The position numbers and the translations under genes were made by a program. Below the pieces are notes generated by a model. It searched no databases. It had not been told where the DNA came from and saw nothing but the letters and a program-made list of their open reading frames with translations. 64,000 nt of DNA from Endozoicomonas sp965261315. Its GTDB lineage: Bacteria > Pseudomonadota > Gammaproteobacteria > Pseudomonadales > Endozoicomonadaceae. The stretch is taken from NCBI GenBank assembly GCA_965261315.1, contig CBDHDM010000041.1, positions 1 to 64,000 on the forward strand, in the 5' to 3' direction. The first letter of the stretch is position 1, and every line of letters begins with the position of its first letter. Positions 1 to 11,000 of the stretch are shown piece by piece.

Positions 1-1255
1 CCATTGGCCCGCCCTGATTGTGGACCTGGCCACCGCTATTGAGAACATTGATATTGGCGGTCCTACCATGGTCAGAGCCGCAGCCAAAAACTACCGCGAC
101 ACCACCATTGTAGTGAATGCCAGTGACTACCAGTACGTACTGGACAGTATGGCGGAAAATGATGGACTGATTGATCTGACCACCCGTTTGATCTGGCCGT
201 TAAGGGCGTTTGAGCATACGGCCGGCTACGATGGTGCCATTGCCAACTACCTGGGCACGGTGATCAACAGCGATGACGATGAGCCGGAAGCCTTCCCCCG
301 CACCTTCAACACCCAGTTTATTAAAGTGGAAGATATGCGCTACGGTGAGAACCCTCACCAGAAAGCCGCTTTCTACACTGAGAAAAACCCGCCTGAAGGC
401 ACGGTTTCCAGCGCGAAGCAGCTTCAGGGCAAAGCACTGTCTTACAACAACATTGCCGACACCGATGCGGCACTGGAATGCGTTAAAGCATTTGATTTGC
501 CCGCCTGGTGTGATTGTTAAGCATGCCAACCCTGTGGCGTTGCAACCGGCACTGACATTCTTGAAGCATACAACCGCGCTTACGAAACCGACCCCACTTC
601 TGCCTTCGGTGGCATTATTGCCTTTAACCGCAAGCTGGATGCTGCAACTGCACGCTCCATTATTGAGCGCCAGTTTGTTGAGGTGATTATTGCGCCCGAA
701 GTGGACGCTGAAGCGGCTACCGTTCTACAGGATAAGCAGAACATTCGTGTACTGAGCGCCGGACAACTGCCGTCAATTCAGGCGCCCTTTCTGGACTTCA
801 AACGAGTGAACGGCGGCCTGCTGGTTCAGGATTCGGATATCCGTATTGTGGATCCTTCTGAGCTGAAAGTCGTGACCGACCGAGCACACCACTGAGCAGG
901 AAATGGCAGACCTTCAGTTTGCCCTGGAAAGTTGGCAAGTTTGTGAAGTCCAACGCTATTGTCTACGCCAAAAATGCACAGACCATCGGTATTGGTGCGG
1001 GTCAGATGAGCCGTGTTTACAGCGCTCGTATCGCAGGCATTAAGGCTGCTGACGAAGGGCTGGAAGTGCGTGGCTCTGTCATGGCATCAGACGCCTTCTT
1101 CCCATTCCGGGATGGTATTGATGCCGCTGCCAGCGCAGGGATAACCGCAGTGATTCAAACCCGGCGGCTCCATGCGTGACCAGGAAGTGATTGACGCAGC
1201 CAACCAGGCCGGCATAGCCATGGTGTTTACGGGTGTTCGTCATTTCCGCCATTGA
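1..1255 (+). pseudogene. purH: Bifunctional purine biosynthesis protein PurH, 5'-partial and frameshifted
   Basis: PurH carries AICAR formyltransferase and IMP cyclohydrolase activities, the last two steps of de novo IMP synthesis in the cytosol. The window opens inside the gene; residues such as ENIDIGGPTMVRAAAKN and RYGENPHQKAAFY are diagnostic of the family. The reading is spread over three frames. I see lost bases near 188 and 531 and extra bases near 205, 507, 886, 923 and 1158. The first two pairs compensate each other, and the last three shift the frame to the final stop at 1253-1255 after GVRHFRH, the normal PurH C-terminus. Family conservation continues undisturbed on both sides of every break, which fits sequence error as well as real decay. 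purD follows 109 bp downstream on the same strand, the usual purH-purD arrangement. Confidence 0.9.
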
Positions 1256-1270
1256 TTATTGATAATTTAT

Positions 1271-1347
1271 TTGAACCACGAAGAGCACAAAGTTTTTTTT
1301 AATTCAGAAATCTTAAACTTTGTGCACTTCGTGATCTCTGTGGTTCA
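1271..1347. repeat. Imperfect inverted repeat between purH and purD
   Basis: The left arm at 1271-1292 begins TTGAACCACGAAGAGCACAA. The right arm at 1318-1347 runs back to GTGGTTCAA, with CTTTGTGC at its inner edge. The arms could fold into a hairpin enclosing a T-rich loop. Related sequence occurs at 2675-2811 and 57477-57507, so this looks like a dispersed intergenic repeat and not a purH terminator. Confidence 0.55.
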
Positions 1348-1364
1348 AAGAAAGGACATCCTTT

Positions 1365-2648
1365 ATGAAAGTGCTGATCATCGGTAATGGCGGGCGGGAA
1401 CACGCCCTGGCATGGAAAGCCGCTCAAGACGACAACATAACCCAGATTTTTGTCGCTCCCCGGTAACGCTGGCACCGCTTGTGAAGACAAAGTCTCCAAC
1501 ATTGGTATCGATGTACTGGATATCGCCAGGCTGGTTGAGTTTGCCCAGAAAGAAAACATTGGCCTGACCATTGTTGGCCCCGAAGCACCACTGGTCGCTG
1601 GCGTTGTTGATCAGTTTCAAGAAGCCGGGCTACCGGTATTTGGCCCGGTTCAGGCCGCTGCCCAGCTGGAAGGTTCCAAGGCATTTACCAAGGACTTTCT
1701 TGCCCGCCATAATATTCCCACTGCCGCTTATCAGAACTTCACCGAAATTGAGCCTGCCAAAGCCTATGTTAAGCAGCAGGGCGCACCTATCGTGGTTAAG
1801 GCTGACGGCCTGGCCGCTGGCAAAGGCGTTATTCTTGCTCAAACTGAACAGGAAGCGTTTGATGCCATCGAAGACATGCTGGCAGGCAATGCTTTTGGTG
1901 AAGCCGGGCACCGTGTGGTGGTCGAAGAGTTTCTCATCGGCGAAGAAGCCAGTTTTATTGTGATGGTGGATGGCAAAAACATTCTGCCACTGGCCACCAG
2001 CCAGGATCATAAAGCCCGTGATAATGATGACAAAGGGCCAAATACCGGTGGTATGGGTGCCTACTCTCCTGCTCCCGTAGTGACCGCAGGAAATTCATGA
2101 CCGTGCTATGCAGGAAGTCATTATCCCAACCGTAGAAGGTATGGCCAGTGAAGGCATGCCCTACACAGGCTTTCTTTATGCCGGGCTGATGATTGACACC
2201 GATGGTACGCCAAAGGTACTGGAATACAACTGTCGTTTTGGTGACCCTGAGACCCAGCCAATCCTGATGCGCCTTAAGGTCCAGTCTGGTAGAACTCTGC
2301 CTTGCTGGTACTCGCGGTGAGCTGGATAAAACAGACGTTGAATGGGACAGTCGCACAGCGCTTGGCGTGGTTATGGCAGCCGGTGGCTACCCGGAAGCTT
2401 ACAACAAGGGAAATGAAATCACTGGCCTTAGCAATACAGGCAGTGCAAAAGTCTTCCAGGCAGGCACCCGCGTTGAAGACGGTAAGACGCTCACCAACGG
2501 TGGTCGTGTACTGTGCGTTACTGCGCTTGGGAATAGTGTTAAAGAAGCACAGCAGCAAGCCTATAAAGCGGTAAAATCCATCGACTGGAAAGATGTCTAC
2601 TACCGCACAGACATCGGCCATAAAGCCATTGCCCGCGAAGATACGTAG
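1365..2648 (+). pseudogene. purD: Phosphoribosylamine-glycine ligase PurD, frameshifted
   Basis: GAR synthetase joins phosphoribosylamine and glycine in purine synthesis and is an ATP-grasp enzyme. The start is ATG 1365, with an AAAGGA ribosome site about 9 bases upstream; it opens with KVLIIGNGGREHALAWK, the standard N-terminus. ATP-grasp features follow: IVVKADGLAAGKGVIL, then GGMGAYSPAP and LEYNCRFGDPETQ. Three extra bases, in the C run at 1458-1461, in the GG at 2089-2090 and in the GG at 2278-2279, each move the frame by +1. Repairing them gives one product of about 427 residues, normal for PurD. The stop is TAG at 2646. Sequence error near a contig end is more likely than true loss because all family motifs are intact. 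Confidence 0.9.
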
Positions 2649-2988
2649 TTATAGAGATCGATTAAAAGACTATTAACCACAAAAGATCACCGGTAATTGC
2701 TCCTGCATTACCGGCACTTCCACCATCCTTGGCGGTCGCACAAAGCGCACTAAGAAAGATAAGCCTTTTTTCTTCTTTTCTTTGTGAGCTTTGTGGCCTC
2801 CGTGGTTCAAAAAAATCTTATCTTTTCCTGCGATCTTCGCGGCCAAACAAAAAGCCTTTCACTTTATACAGGAACAAAAAAAAGCGCTAAATTTGCTGGG
2901 CTTTTGTAAATCAGCGACTGATTCACTGTCCAGACAGGTACTTTTCAGTATAATCCGACAATAAATATGAAAAACGGAATTTTCAACA
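2649..2988. other. Intergenic region purD to sensor kinase, with repeat arms
   Basis: No gene is visible. A TTAACCACAAAAGATCAC arm starts near 2675, followed by a small hairpin with CCGGTAAT and ATTACCGG arms. An opposing arm at about 2779-2811 reads CTTTGTGAGCTTTGTGG and ends GTGGTTCAA. This is the same repeat type as at 1271-1347. A TATAAT hexamer at 2949-2954 is a possible -10 element for the sensor gene, but I cannot support a good -35. Confidence 0.45.
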
Positions 2989-5352
2989 GTGTTTTATAAA
3001 GCCTCAGGGCCTACATGGACATTCGCACTGTTATTTATTATATCGCTCATTTTCACCAGCTTGAATGCATCAGCGAATGTCGACATCAATAACACATCAT
3101 ACTTACTCCAGCCTGGAGCAAGTACGGAGTTCTTTATTGACGATACCAGCCAGCTGACCATCAAAGAGCTGGTTGATGAAGAGTTCAAGTTCCGTTTTGC
3201 CCCCTGGCAGCCATCCTTACTCAGTATCGAAGAACAGCAGCAGTCCCTCTGGCTGCGATTTCCTATCACCAACAATACGTCGGAAATTGTGCATCCCGTA
3301 CTGTCTGCGGATTATCAGCAGCAGGCCCTGCCAGACCTTTATCTTAAATACACCAGGGCAACCACTGGCAACACTGTCATCAAGCCGCTAAAGCTGGATC
3401 GGGTCAACACAACCACCTTTACCCTGCTGCCTGACCAAACGGCAACCATTTATCTCAAAACACAGTTTCACCCGGAACTGAGCAACACAGCCTGAAGCTG
3501 GGAAGCTTCGATCAACTGATCAAACAACAACGATATAAACTCTGGCAGACCGGCTTAATCAGTGGCCTCTTGATATCAATTATCCTTGCCAATGCCTGGC
3601 TCTTCCTGTCCATGAAGCAGGAATCCAGAGTCTCAAGCAGCCTCTCACCTTATGGGGCATCGCAGTATTTTCCATCTGCTGCTGGCTGCAGGTGCTGCCT
3701 TCACACTGATTTTTATGGCGTCCTGGCAAGGGTATCTGAGCACATGGTTTTATATACCTATCAGCGTCGAAGCCTGGCTTTACAAGTTATCACTGCTGTT
3801 GATCAGCATGACATTCTGCCAGCTGGCCATTAACCTCTTTGGCTATCAACGGCCACTGTTGATCCGCTTCTTTAACATCTTCTCTTTTATCTACCTGATC
3901 GCGGCGCTATGGTTGCCACTAAGCGACAGCAGCACTCTGAATACCCACCTGCTGGTACTGACACTGATTGGCAATGCCAGCTTCTGTCTTTCTTTCTGGC
4001 TGGTCAAACCCCATCGTCTTTCCATCTCTGCCTGGTTACTGATTCCTCTGGCCATCAGCCAGTTTATTTTTGCTCTGAACAATACCGGTGCTCTTGGAAT
4101 ATCCTCCAGAAATACCACCTGGCTATTGATTCAAACACTGGCCCTGACGCTGGGTTTCCTGTCACTGCCCGCCAGAATCAATAGAAAAATACTCAGAAAA
4201 ACAAAATTTTCCCTGGATGAAAGGAACCCGGGCCAGCTTGATGAAGATGCCATGAAGTCCCTGGGGCATGAGATGCGCACACCGCTCAATGGCGTCATGG
4301 GAATGTCCGAACTTTTGTTAAGCACGCCATTGACCCCGAAGCAGGAAGACTATGTACAGACACTCCGCTACGCGGGTTATGAGCTTGGCAACCTGGTTAA
4401 CTTACTGGCCTCCAGCATTAAGGTCAAAGATAAGGGAGTATCGTCTGATATTCGTCTTGTTGATATCCACAGTACTGTGGATGAGTTGATTAAACATTTC
4501 CAGTATCGGGCGGAACAGCAAAACATCGAAATCATCTGCTTTGTTGATGAAAATCTACCTTCTGAATGTCATATTGATGGTTACCGGGTTTCATTGATTC
4601 TGGAAGCGTTCCTGTTTTATGGGTTGAATCAGGCTGAAATGGGGGAAGTTGCACTTTCTATTCAGAAAGATGCTTCTGGCAAACTGCTCTTTGAGTTCAG
4701 CTTTAAAAACCCCAACAGTAGCCGCCTTGAACAGAAACACCTGTCAGGTAAACACTCCTTAGCTGAAATCAAGACAGAAACGGCCATGGGGCTAAATCTA
4801 TACCTTGCGACCCATCTTATACGAGAGCTTGGGGGAGAGGTGGGTAAACAGGAGAATACAATCTCGTTTACACTGCCCTGCTCGTGCAGAAACGAAAGAG
4901 CTCCCCTGAACAACAATAAAGTAACCAGTCAACATCAGTATAAAAACATGCGGGTGCTTATTGCTGATGACAGCGCAACCTGCCGAAAGGTGCTCCGTCA
5001 ACAATGTCAGCTATCAGGTATTCCGGTTATTGAGGCAGAAGATGGCCTGGAAGCCCTTGCCATGATTCGTAATGAAGCTTACCTGGGCAGGGCATTTGAC
5101 GTCATTATTCTTGATCATCATATGCCCGGACTGAAAGGTCTGCAGGTGGCTGAACGCATCAATGGCGACCCCAGCATTGATCCTATGCCGGCCATCATCA
5201 TGCTGACAGGTATCAGCAATCCACCGGATAAATACCAGTCCAGCAAACTGGGCATCAGCTCAATTCTCACCAAGCCGGTTACCCGGTTTACGGTACAAAG
5301 AGCCCTGATCAAGGCTCTTGATAAAAGACAACAGACTTATACTGAAACATGA
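2989..5352 (+). CDS. Hybrid sensor histidine kinase, 7TMR-DISM type, with receiver domain (two frameshifts)
   Basis: The N-terminal piece, starting at GTG 2989, has a signal peptide and a periplasmic 7TMR-DISMED2-like sensor domain (to 3495). It is followed by seven or so membrane helices (about 3550-4190), a DHp helix with the phospho-acceptor motif GHEMRTPLNG (about 4264), a kinase-like domain, and a C-terminal receiver domain (about 4948-5330) with DD, D in LDHHMPG, T in LTG and K in TKP all present. A lost base near 3482 and an extra base near 3630 break the frame; these compensate, so the gene may be intact in reality. The ATP-binding domain is unusual: the N-box asparagine and the G1 DxGxG motif are not recognisable, and G2 reads MGLNL. 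The 3' end overlaps hemE by 16 bp tail to tail. The signal sensed is unknown. Confidence 0.75.
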
Positions 5353-6407
5353 TATCTGGGTGACAACTCATGCACAGCATTCACAAAAGCAGCCGCCTTG
5401 TCAGGCTCAACAAACTGATGAATGCCATGACCAAGATTGAAGACATGGCCATTTCCTGTGCCAAACTTTTCCAGAATCGTAGCCACTTCCTGGCGAATAC
5501 GCTCTGGCGATGCATACAGTGTCGATGGGTCCATATTGCCCTGTAAGGCTACTCGATCACCAACTCTCTGCCGTGCTTCACCAATATCGGTTGTCCAGTC
5601 CAACCCAAGTGCATCAACCCCCGTGTTTGCCATCGACTCAAGCCACTGCCCACCATTTTTGGTAAACATAATGACTGGCACCTTTCTGCCTTCATTTTCC
5701 CGCTTAAGGCCTTTAACAATTTTCTCCATATAGTGGAGAGAGAAGTCGCGGTAGTTTTCCGGACTGAGCACACCACCCCAGGTATCAAAAATCTGAACCG
5801 CCTGGGCACCGGCTTCAATCTGAGCATTCAAGTATGTGGTCACCGACTCGGCAAGCACACTCAGCACATGTTTCAGCAGCTCAGGCTGATCAAACATCAT
5901 CGCCTTGATATGACGAAAATCCTTACTACTGCCACCTTCGATCATATAGGTTGCCAGCGTCCAGGGGCTGCCGGAGAAGCCAATCAGGGGAACCCGGCCA
6001 TTCAGCTCTCGGCGAATGGTTCTAACCGCATCCATCACATAGCCAAGGTCTTTTTCCGGATCAGGCGCTGCCAGTGCCTCTACATCAGCAGCGGTGCGAA
6101 CCGGCTTTTTAAACTTCGGACCTTCACCGGTTTCAAAATAGAGCCCAAGACCCATGGCATCGGGAATGGTGAGAATATCGGAAAAAAGAATGGCGGCATC
6201 CAGCGGGAAACGCTCCAATGGCTGCAGGGTTACCTCACAGGCCAGTTCAGGGTTCTGACACAATGCCATAAAGTCACCGGCCTTAGCCCTGGTTTCCCGG
6301 TATTCGGGCAAATAACGACCGGCCTGACGCATCATCCAGACGGGAGTTACATCCACTGGTTCCCGGAGCAGGGCTCGAAGAAAGCGATCATTTTTTAATG
6401 GAGTCAT
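5337..6407 (-). CDS. hemE: Uroporphyrinogen decarboxylase
   Basis: HemE removes the four acetate carboxyl groups of uroporphyrinogen III to give coproporphyrinogen III, in the cytosolic heme branch. The 356-residue product is full length for the family. The N-terminal signature PVWMMRQAGRYLPEY (residues 22-36) carries the substrate-binding arginines, and GFSGSPWTLATYMIEGG is the second family signature. The C-terminal FNLGHGIHQFVEP is typical. It lies downstream of gltBD in the same direction, but a strong hairpin at 6484-6510 probably separates the two units. The hemE-gltD-gltB neighbourhood is the one seen in Pseudomonas. Confidence 0.97.
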   Translation of the reverse strand: MTPLKNDRFLRALLREPVDVTPVWMMRQAGRYLPEYRETRAKAGDFMALCQNPELACEVTLQPLERFPLDAAILFSDILTIPDAMGLGLYFETGEGPKFKKPVRTAADVEALAAPDPEKDLGYVMDAVRTIRRELNGRVPLIGFSGSPWTLATYMIEGGSSKDFRHIKAMMFDQPELLKHVLSVLAESVTTYLNAQIEAGAQAVQIFDTWGGVLSPENYRDFSLHYMEKIVKGLKRENEGRKVPVIMFTKNGGQWLESMANTGVDALGLDWTTDIGEARQRVGDRVALQGNMDPSTLYASPERIRQEVATILEKFGTGNGHVFNLGHGIHQFVEPDKAAAFVNAVHELSPRYHVSV

Positions 6408-6474
6408 AAAAGTCCTAACACCCGTTTTGCCTGAACAATGATTTGTTCCAATAGCAGTTTAAAAAAGCAGTGTA

Positions 6475-6510
6475 GAAAAAACAGGGGCGCCCCCACACAG
6501 GAAACGCCCC
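6475..6510 (-). terminator. Rho-independent terminator after gltD
   Basis: GGGGCG at 6484-6489 pairs with CGCCCC at 6505-6510. Read on the - strand, the stem is followed by a run of six T (A run at 6475-6480 on +). It sits just past the gltD stop and before hemE. Confidence 0.75.
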
Positions 6511-6534
6511 TTATATTATCTTACTAATGATCAA

Positions 6535-7980
6535 TCAGACATCCAGGTAATCAAGAATACCTTCAGCGGCCTGACGTCCTTCCCTGATAGCGGTTACCAC
6601 CAGATCAGAACCCCGAACCATATCGCCACCCGCAAACACTTTAGGGTTGCTGGTCTGGAACTTGAATTTGGCCTGCTCAGGAGCCACAACCCGACCACCT
6701 TCATCGATCTGGATATCGTGATCTTCAAACCAGTCAGCCGGGCTTGGACGGAAACCAAATGCCACGAGAACGACATCCGCCTCCAGTATTTGATCACTGC
6801 CTTCTACCACCTGTGGACGGCGACGGCCATTTTCATCCGGCTCGCCCAGTTCAGTCGTTACCAGACGAATGCCCTCAACCTTGCCATCACCAACAATTTC
6901 TACAGGCTGACGGTTAAACAGGAAGTTCACGCCTTCCTGTTTGGCATTGGCCACTTCCCGACGCGAACCTGGCATATTCTCTTCGTCACGACGATAGGCA
7001 CAGGTCACTGACTTGGCGCCCTGACGAATGGAGGTACGATTACAATCCATGGCGGTATCACCACCACCAAGCACCACTACCCGCTTGCCTTTCATATCAA
7101 TAAAGTCTGCCGGATCCTGCTCAAAGCCAAGGTTACGGTTAACATTGGAGATCAGATAAGGCAGAGCATCATGGACACCTTCAAGGTCTTCACCCGGGAA
7201 GCCACCTTTCATATAGGTGTAGGTGCCCATGCCCATGAATACCGCATCATACTCCTCAAGCAGCTTTTCCATGGTGATGTCTTTACCGATTTCCGTGCTC
7301 AACTGAAACTCAATGCCCATCTCGGTGAACACTTCACGGCGACGACTCATGACATGCTTTTCCAGCTTGAATTCTGGAATACCAAACGTCAGCAGACCAC
7401 CAATTTCCGGATTTTTATCAAACACAACGGGTGTTACACCATTACGCACCAGCACATCGGCACAACCAAGACCTGCTGGCCCGGCACCAATGATTGCTAC
7501 CTTTTTATCTGTCCAGGACACCTTGGACATGTCTGGACGCCAGCCGAGAGCCAGTGCCGTATCCGTAATGTATTTCTCGGTTGAACCAATAGTAACCGCA
7601 CCAAACCCGTCATTCAGAGTACAGGCACCTTCACAGAGACGATCCTGTGGGCAAACCCGACCACACACTTCCGGCAGCGTATTGGTCTGATGCGACAGGT
7701 CTGCGGCCTCAAAAAGACGGCCTTCCGAGACCAGCTTCAGCCAGTCCGGAATGTAGTTGTGTACAGGGCACTTCCATTCACAATATGGATTACCACAGGA
7801 CAGACAACGGTGCGCCTGATTGGTTACCTGTTTTTCATCAAATGGTTGATAGATTTCAACGAACTCTGTTTTTCGCTGACGAAGACTTTTCTTATCCGGA
7901 TCAAGACGACCCACATCAACAAACTGAAAGTTGTTATTAAGCCTTCCACCCTTGCCATTTTTCAAATGTAATTGTGACAT
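6535..7980 (-). CDS. gltD: Glutamate synthase, small (beta) subunit
   Basis: GltD passes electrons from NADPH through FAD and iron-sulfur clusters to the GltB subunit, which makes glutamate from glutamine and 2-oxoglutarate. The N-terminal domain has the cysteine sets C59, C62, C67, C71 and C106, C110, C116, C120 for the [4Fe-4S] centres. The FAD-binding GAGPAG motif is at 165-170 and a second nucleotide site, VVVLGGGDTAMDC, follows in the middle of the protein for NADPH. At 481 residues it is standard length. It lies 90 bp downstream of gltB on the same strand and is surely co-transcribed. Confidence 0.96.
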   Translation of the reverse strand: MSQLHLKNGKGGRLNNNFQFVDVGRLDPDKKSLRQRKTEFVEIYQPFDEKQVTNQAHRCLSCGNPYCEWKCPVHNYIPDWLKLVSEGRLFEAADLSHQTNTLPEVCGRVCPQDRLCEGACTLNDGFGAVTIGSTEKYITDTALALGWRPDMSKVSWTDKKVAIIGAGPAGLGCADVLVRNGVTPVVFDKNPEIGGLLTFGIPEFKLEKHVMSRRREVFTEMGIEFQLSTEIGKDITMEKLLEEYDAVFMGMGTYTYMKGGFPGEDLEGVHDALPYLISNVNRNLGFEQDPADFIDMKGKRVVVLGGGDTAMDCNRTSIRQGAKSVTCAYRRDEENMPGSRREVANAKQEGVNFLFNRQPVEIVGDGKVEGIRLVTTELGEPDENGRRRPQVVEGSDQILEADVVLVAFGFRPSPADWFEDHDIQIDEGGRVVAPEQAKFKFQTSNPKVFAGGDMVRGSDLVVTAIREGRQAAEGILDYLDV

Positions 7981-8039
7981 TTCGCTGACCTCACAAAGCT
8001 GTTCTTATGTTCAATACCTGATGCTCTTCTTCCCATGCC

Positions 8040-8081
8040 CTGCAGCTTTTTTTGGCTGCAGAGGCCCTGATTACTCAGGGC
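8040..8081 (-). other. Tandem hairpins in the gltB-gltD junction
   Basis: Two perfect short stems lie side by side. One has CTGCAGC at 8040-8046 with GCTGCAG at 8055-8061. The other has GCCCTGA at 8064-8070 with TCAGGGC at 8075-8081, its loop holding the gltB stop codon. On the - strand neither is followed by a T run, so they are unlikely to be strong terminators; they may protect or cleave the transcript and set the gltB:gltD ratio. Confidence 0.45.
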
Positions 8082-11000
8082 TGCCATGGGTACTGGCCAG
8101 TAAGGTATCGAGACTGGCAGCTTTTGGCTTCACCAGCCAGAAACGACCACTGTAGTCATAGAAATCATCAATCAGTTCCTGTCCCCAGGCACTGCCGGTC
8201 TCTGCAACATAGTCTTCAAGAACACTCAGCAGATGCGATTGATAGGGTTCCATGGCTTCATTATCAATGCGATGGATATCCACCAATTCATGGTTATAAC
8301 GATCAACAAAACTTCTTTCCAGGTCCAGCACATAGGCAAAACCACCGGTCATACCCGCACCAAAGTTATGCCCTGCCCGACCCAGTACGGTAACAAGTCC
8401 ACCGGTCATGTATTCACAGCAGTGATCGCCCGTGCCTTCGACAACAACATTAGCTCCTGAGTTGCGAACGCCAAGACGTTCACCTGCACGTCCAGCGGCG
8501 TATAACGTACCGCCTGTAGCACCATAAAGACAGGTGTTACCGATAATGGAGGTCTCATGGGTCACAAAGCTACTGCCGGCCGGTGGGCGAATCGTCAGTT
8601 TACCTCCGGTCATACCCTTACCGACGTAGTCGTTGGCATCACCTTCCAGACGCATTTCCAGACCACCCGCATTCCAGACACCGAAGCTCTGTCCGGCAGA
8701 ACCGGTCAGATTCAGCTTCAGAGGCTTACCTGCCATTCCCTGGTTACCGTGGCGCTTTGCAATCTCGCCGGACAGGCGGGCACCGATAGAGCGATCACAG
8801 TTACCGACGGTAAAGCTGAATTCACCACCAGCGCCACTCTCAATAGCATCCAGTGTCTGACGAACCATCTCTTCTGCCAGCTCACCTTTATCGAATGGAG
8901 GGTTACGATCCACCTGACAAGTCATTGGCTTATCTTCAGGCACATCAGCGCTGCCAAGCATTGGGGAGAGATCAAGATTTTGCTGCTTCTCAGTGTGTCC
9001 AGGCAGCAACTCGAGCAGCTCTGTATGACCGATAACATCTTCCAGCGTTCTCGCGCCCAACAAGGCCAGCCATTCACGGACTTCTTCTGCCACAAAGGTG
9101 AAGAAGTTCATGACCATCTCCACATCACCCCTGAAGTGCTCTTCCCGAAGTGACTGATCCTGTGTGGCAACACCCGTAGCACAGTTATTCAGGTGACAGA
9201 TACGCAGGTATTTACAACCCATGGCAATCATTGGCGTGGTGCCAAAACCAAAGCTCTCAGCGCCCAGAATAGCCGCCTTAACCACATCCAGGCCGGTCTT
9301 AAGACCGCCATCTGTCTGCAGACGGACTTTACCTCGCAGGTCGTTGCCTCGAAGGGTTTGATGAGCCTCACTTAAACCAAGCTCCCAGGGAGAGCCAGCA
9401 TAACGAATAGACGTCAAAGGACTTGCAGCAGTACCACCGTCATAACCAGAGATAGTAATCAGGTCTGCGTAGGCCTTGGCTACACCCGCAGCAATGGTTC
9501 CAACACCTGGCTCAGACACCAGCTTGACCGAAACCAGTGCATCCGGATTCACCTGCTTGAGGTCATAAATCAGCTGAGCCAAATCCTCGATAGAGTAAAT
9601 ATCGTGGTGCGGCGGAGGTGAAATCAGGGTAACACCCGGCACTGAGTAACGCAGACGGGCAATCAGTTGATTAACTTTACCACCGGGCAGCTGGCCACCT
9701 TCGCCAGGCTTGGCTCCCTGGGCAACCTTGATCTGCAGTACTTCTGCATTCACCAGGTAGTGAGGGGTTACACCAAAACGACCGGAGGCAATCTGTTTGA
9801 TTTTGGAAACACGGTTGGTACCAAAACGAGCCTCATCCTCACCGCCTTCACCGGAGTTAGAACGGCCACCCAGACGGTTCATCGCTTCTGCCAGTGCTTC
9901 GTGAGCTTCTGGTGACAATGCGCCAAGGCTCATGGCAGCAGAGTCAAAGCGACGAACGATCGCAGAAACAGACTCAACCTCGTCGACGACTAATGCCTTA
10001 TCCGTCAACTTAAGGCCAAGCAGGTCTCGCAGGGTAGCAACCGGGCGTTTGTTGACCAGTTCCGAGTACTTACGGTACTCCTGGTAATCACCGGTCTTAA
10101 CCGCGACCTGAAGCTGCTGAACTACATCCGGGTTAAAGGCGTGATACTCACTGTCGTGTACATATTTCAGCAAACCACCCTGCTGGATCGGCTTACGGGC
10201 CTTCCAGGCTGTTTCAGCCAGCAGCCCCTGCTCGTAGTGGAAATCTTCAAAGCGTGCACCCTGGATGCGACTTGGTACACCACAGAAGCAGAGATCAACG
10301 ACCTCCCTGCCAAGGCCCACCGCTTCAAACAACTGTGCTCCACGATAAGAAGCGATGGTCGAGATCCCCATTTTGGAAAGGATCTTCAACAGGCCTTTAC
10401 CAATACCTTTTCGGTAGGCTTTGTAGGCTTCCCGCGGATCGGCCATCACCTCACCAGTGCGGATCTGATCGTTGATGATTTCGTAAGCCAGATACGGGTA
10501 AACAGCGGTGGCACCGAAGCCAATCAACACGGCAAACTGATGAGAATCTCGAGCAGAAGCCGTTTCTACAATAATGTTGGACTCGGAACGCAACCCTTTG
10601 CCAATCAATCGGTGATGAACGGCACCTGTCGCCATGGCAGCAGGAACAGGCAGCAGCCCCTGATCAATATAACGATCGGACAGACAGATCAGAACCTTGC
10701 CAGAGCGCACCGCTTTTTCTGCCTGATCACAGATATTCAAAACCGCCTGCTCCAGGCCAATCGCCGGATCATAGGTCAGGTTGATGGTTTCTGCCTCAAA
10801 GGACTTGTGCTGATGGCGAACACTCATCAGGTCAAGAAACTTGGCAGTAGATAGAATTGGCGACTTAAGAATTACCCGCGACGCATGCTCCGGAGTTTCC
10901 TGAAAAAGGTTCAGCTCTCGACCCAGAAGGGTTTCCAGAGACATGACAATAGCTTCCCGCAACGGATCAATTGGCGGGTTGGTAACCTGGGCAAACTGCT

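Noticed and set aside
273..686. A 137-residue frame within purH
   Set aside because: It covers mostly the wrong frame of purH; only a short stretch (about 505-532) is real PurH, between two compensating indels.
5733..6398. A 221-residue + strand frame opposite hemE
   Set aside because: Shadow of the hemE coding strand; hemE is complete and highly conserved.
10141..10854. A 237-residue + strand frame within gltB
   Set aside because: It lies antisense to a strongly conserved gene and has no recognisable sequence.
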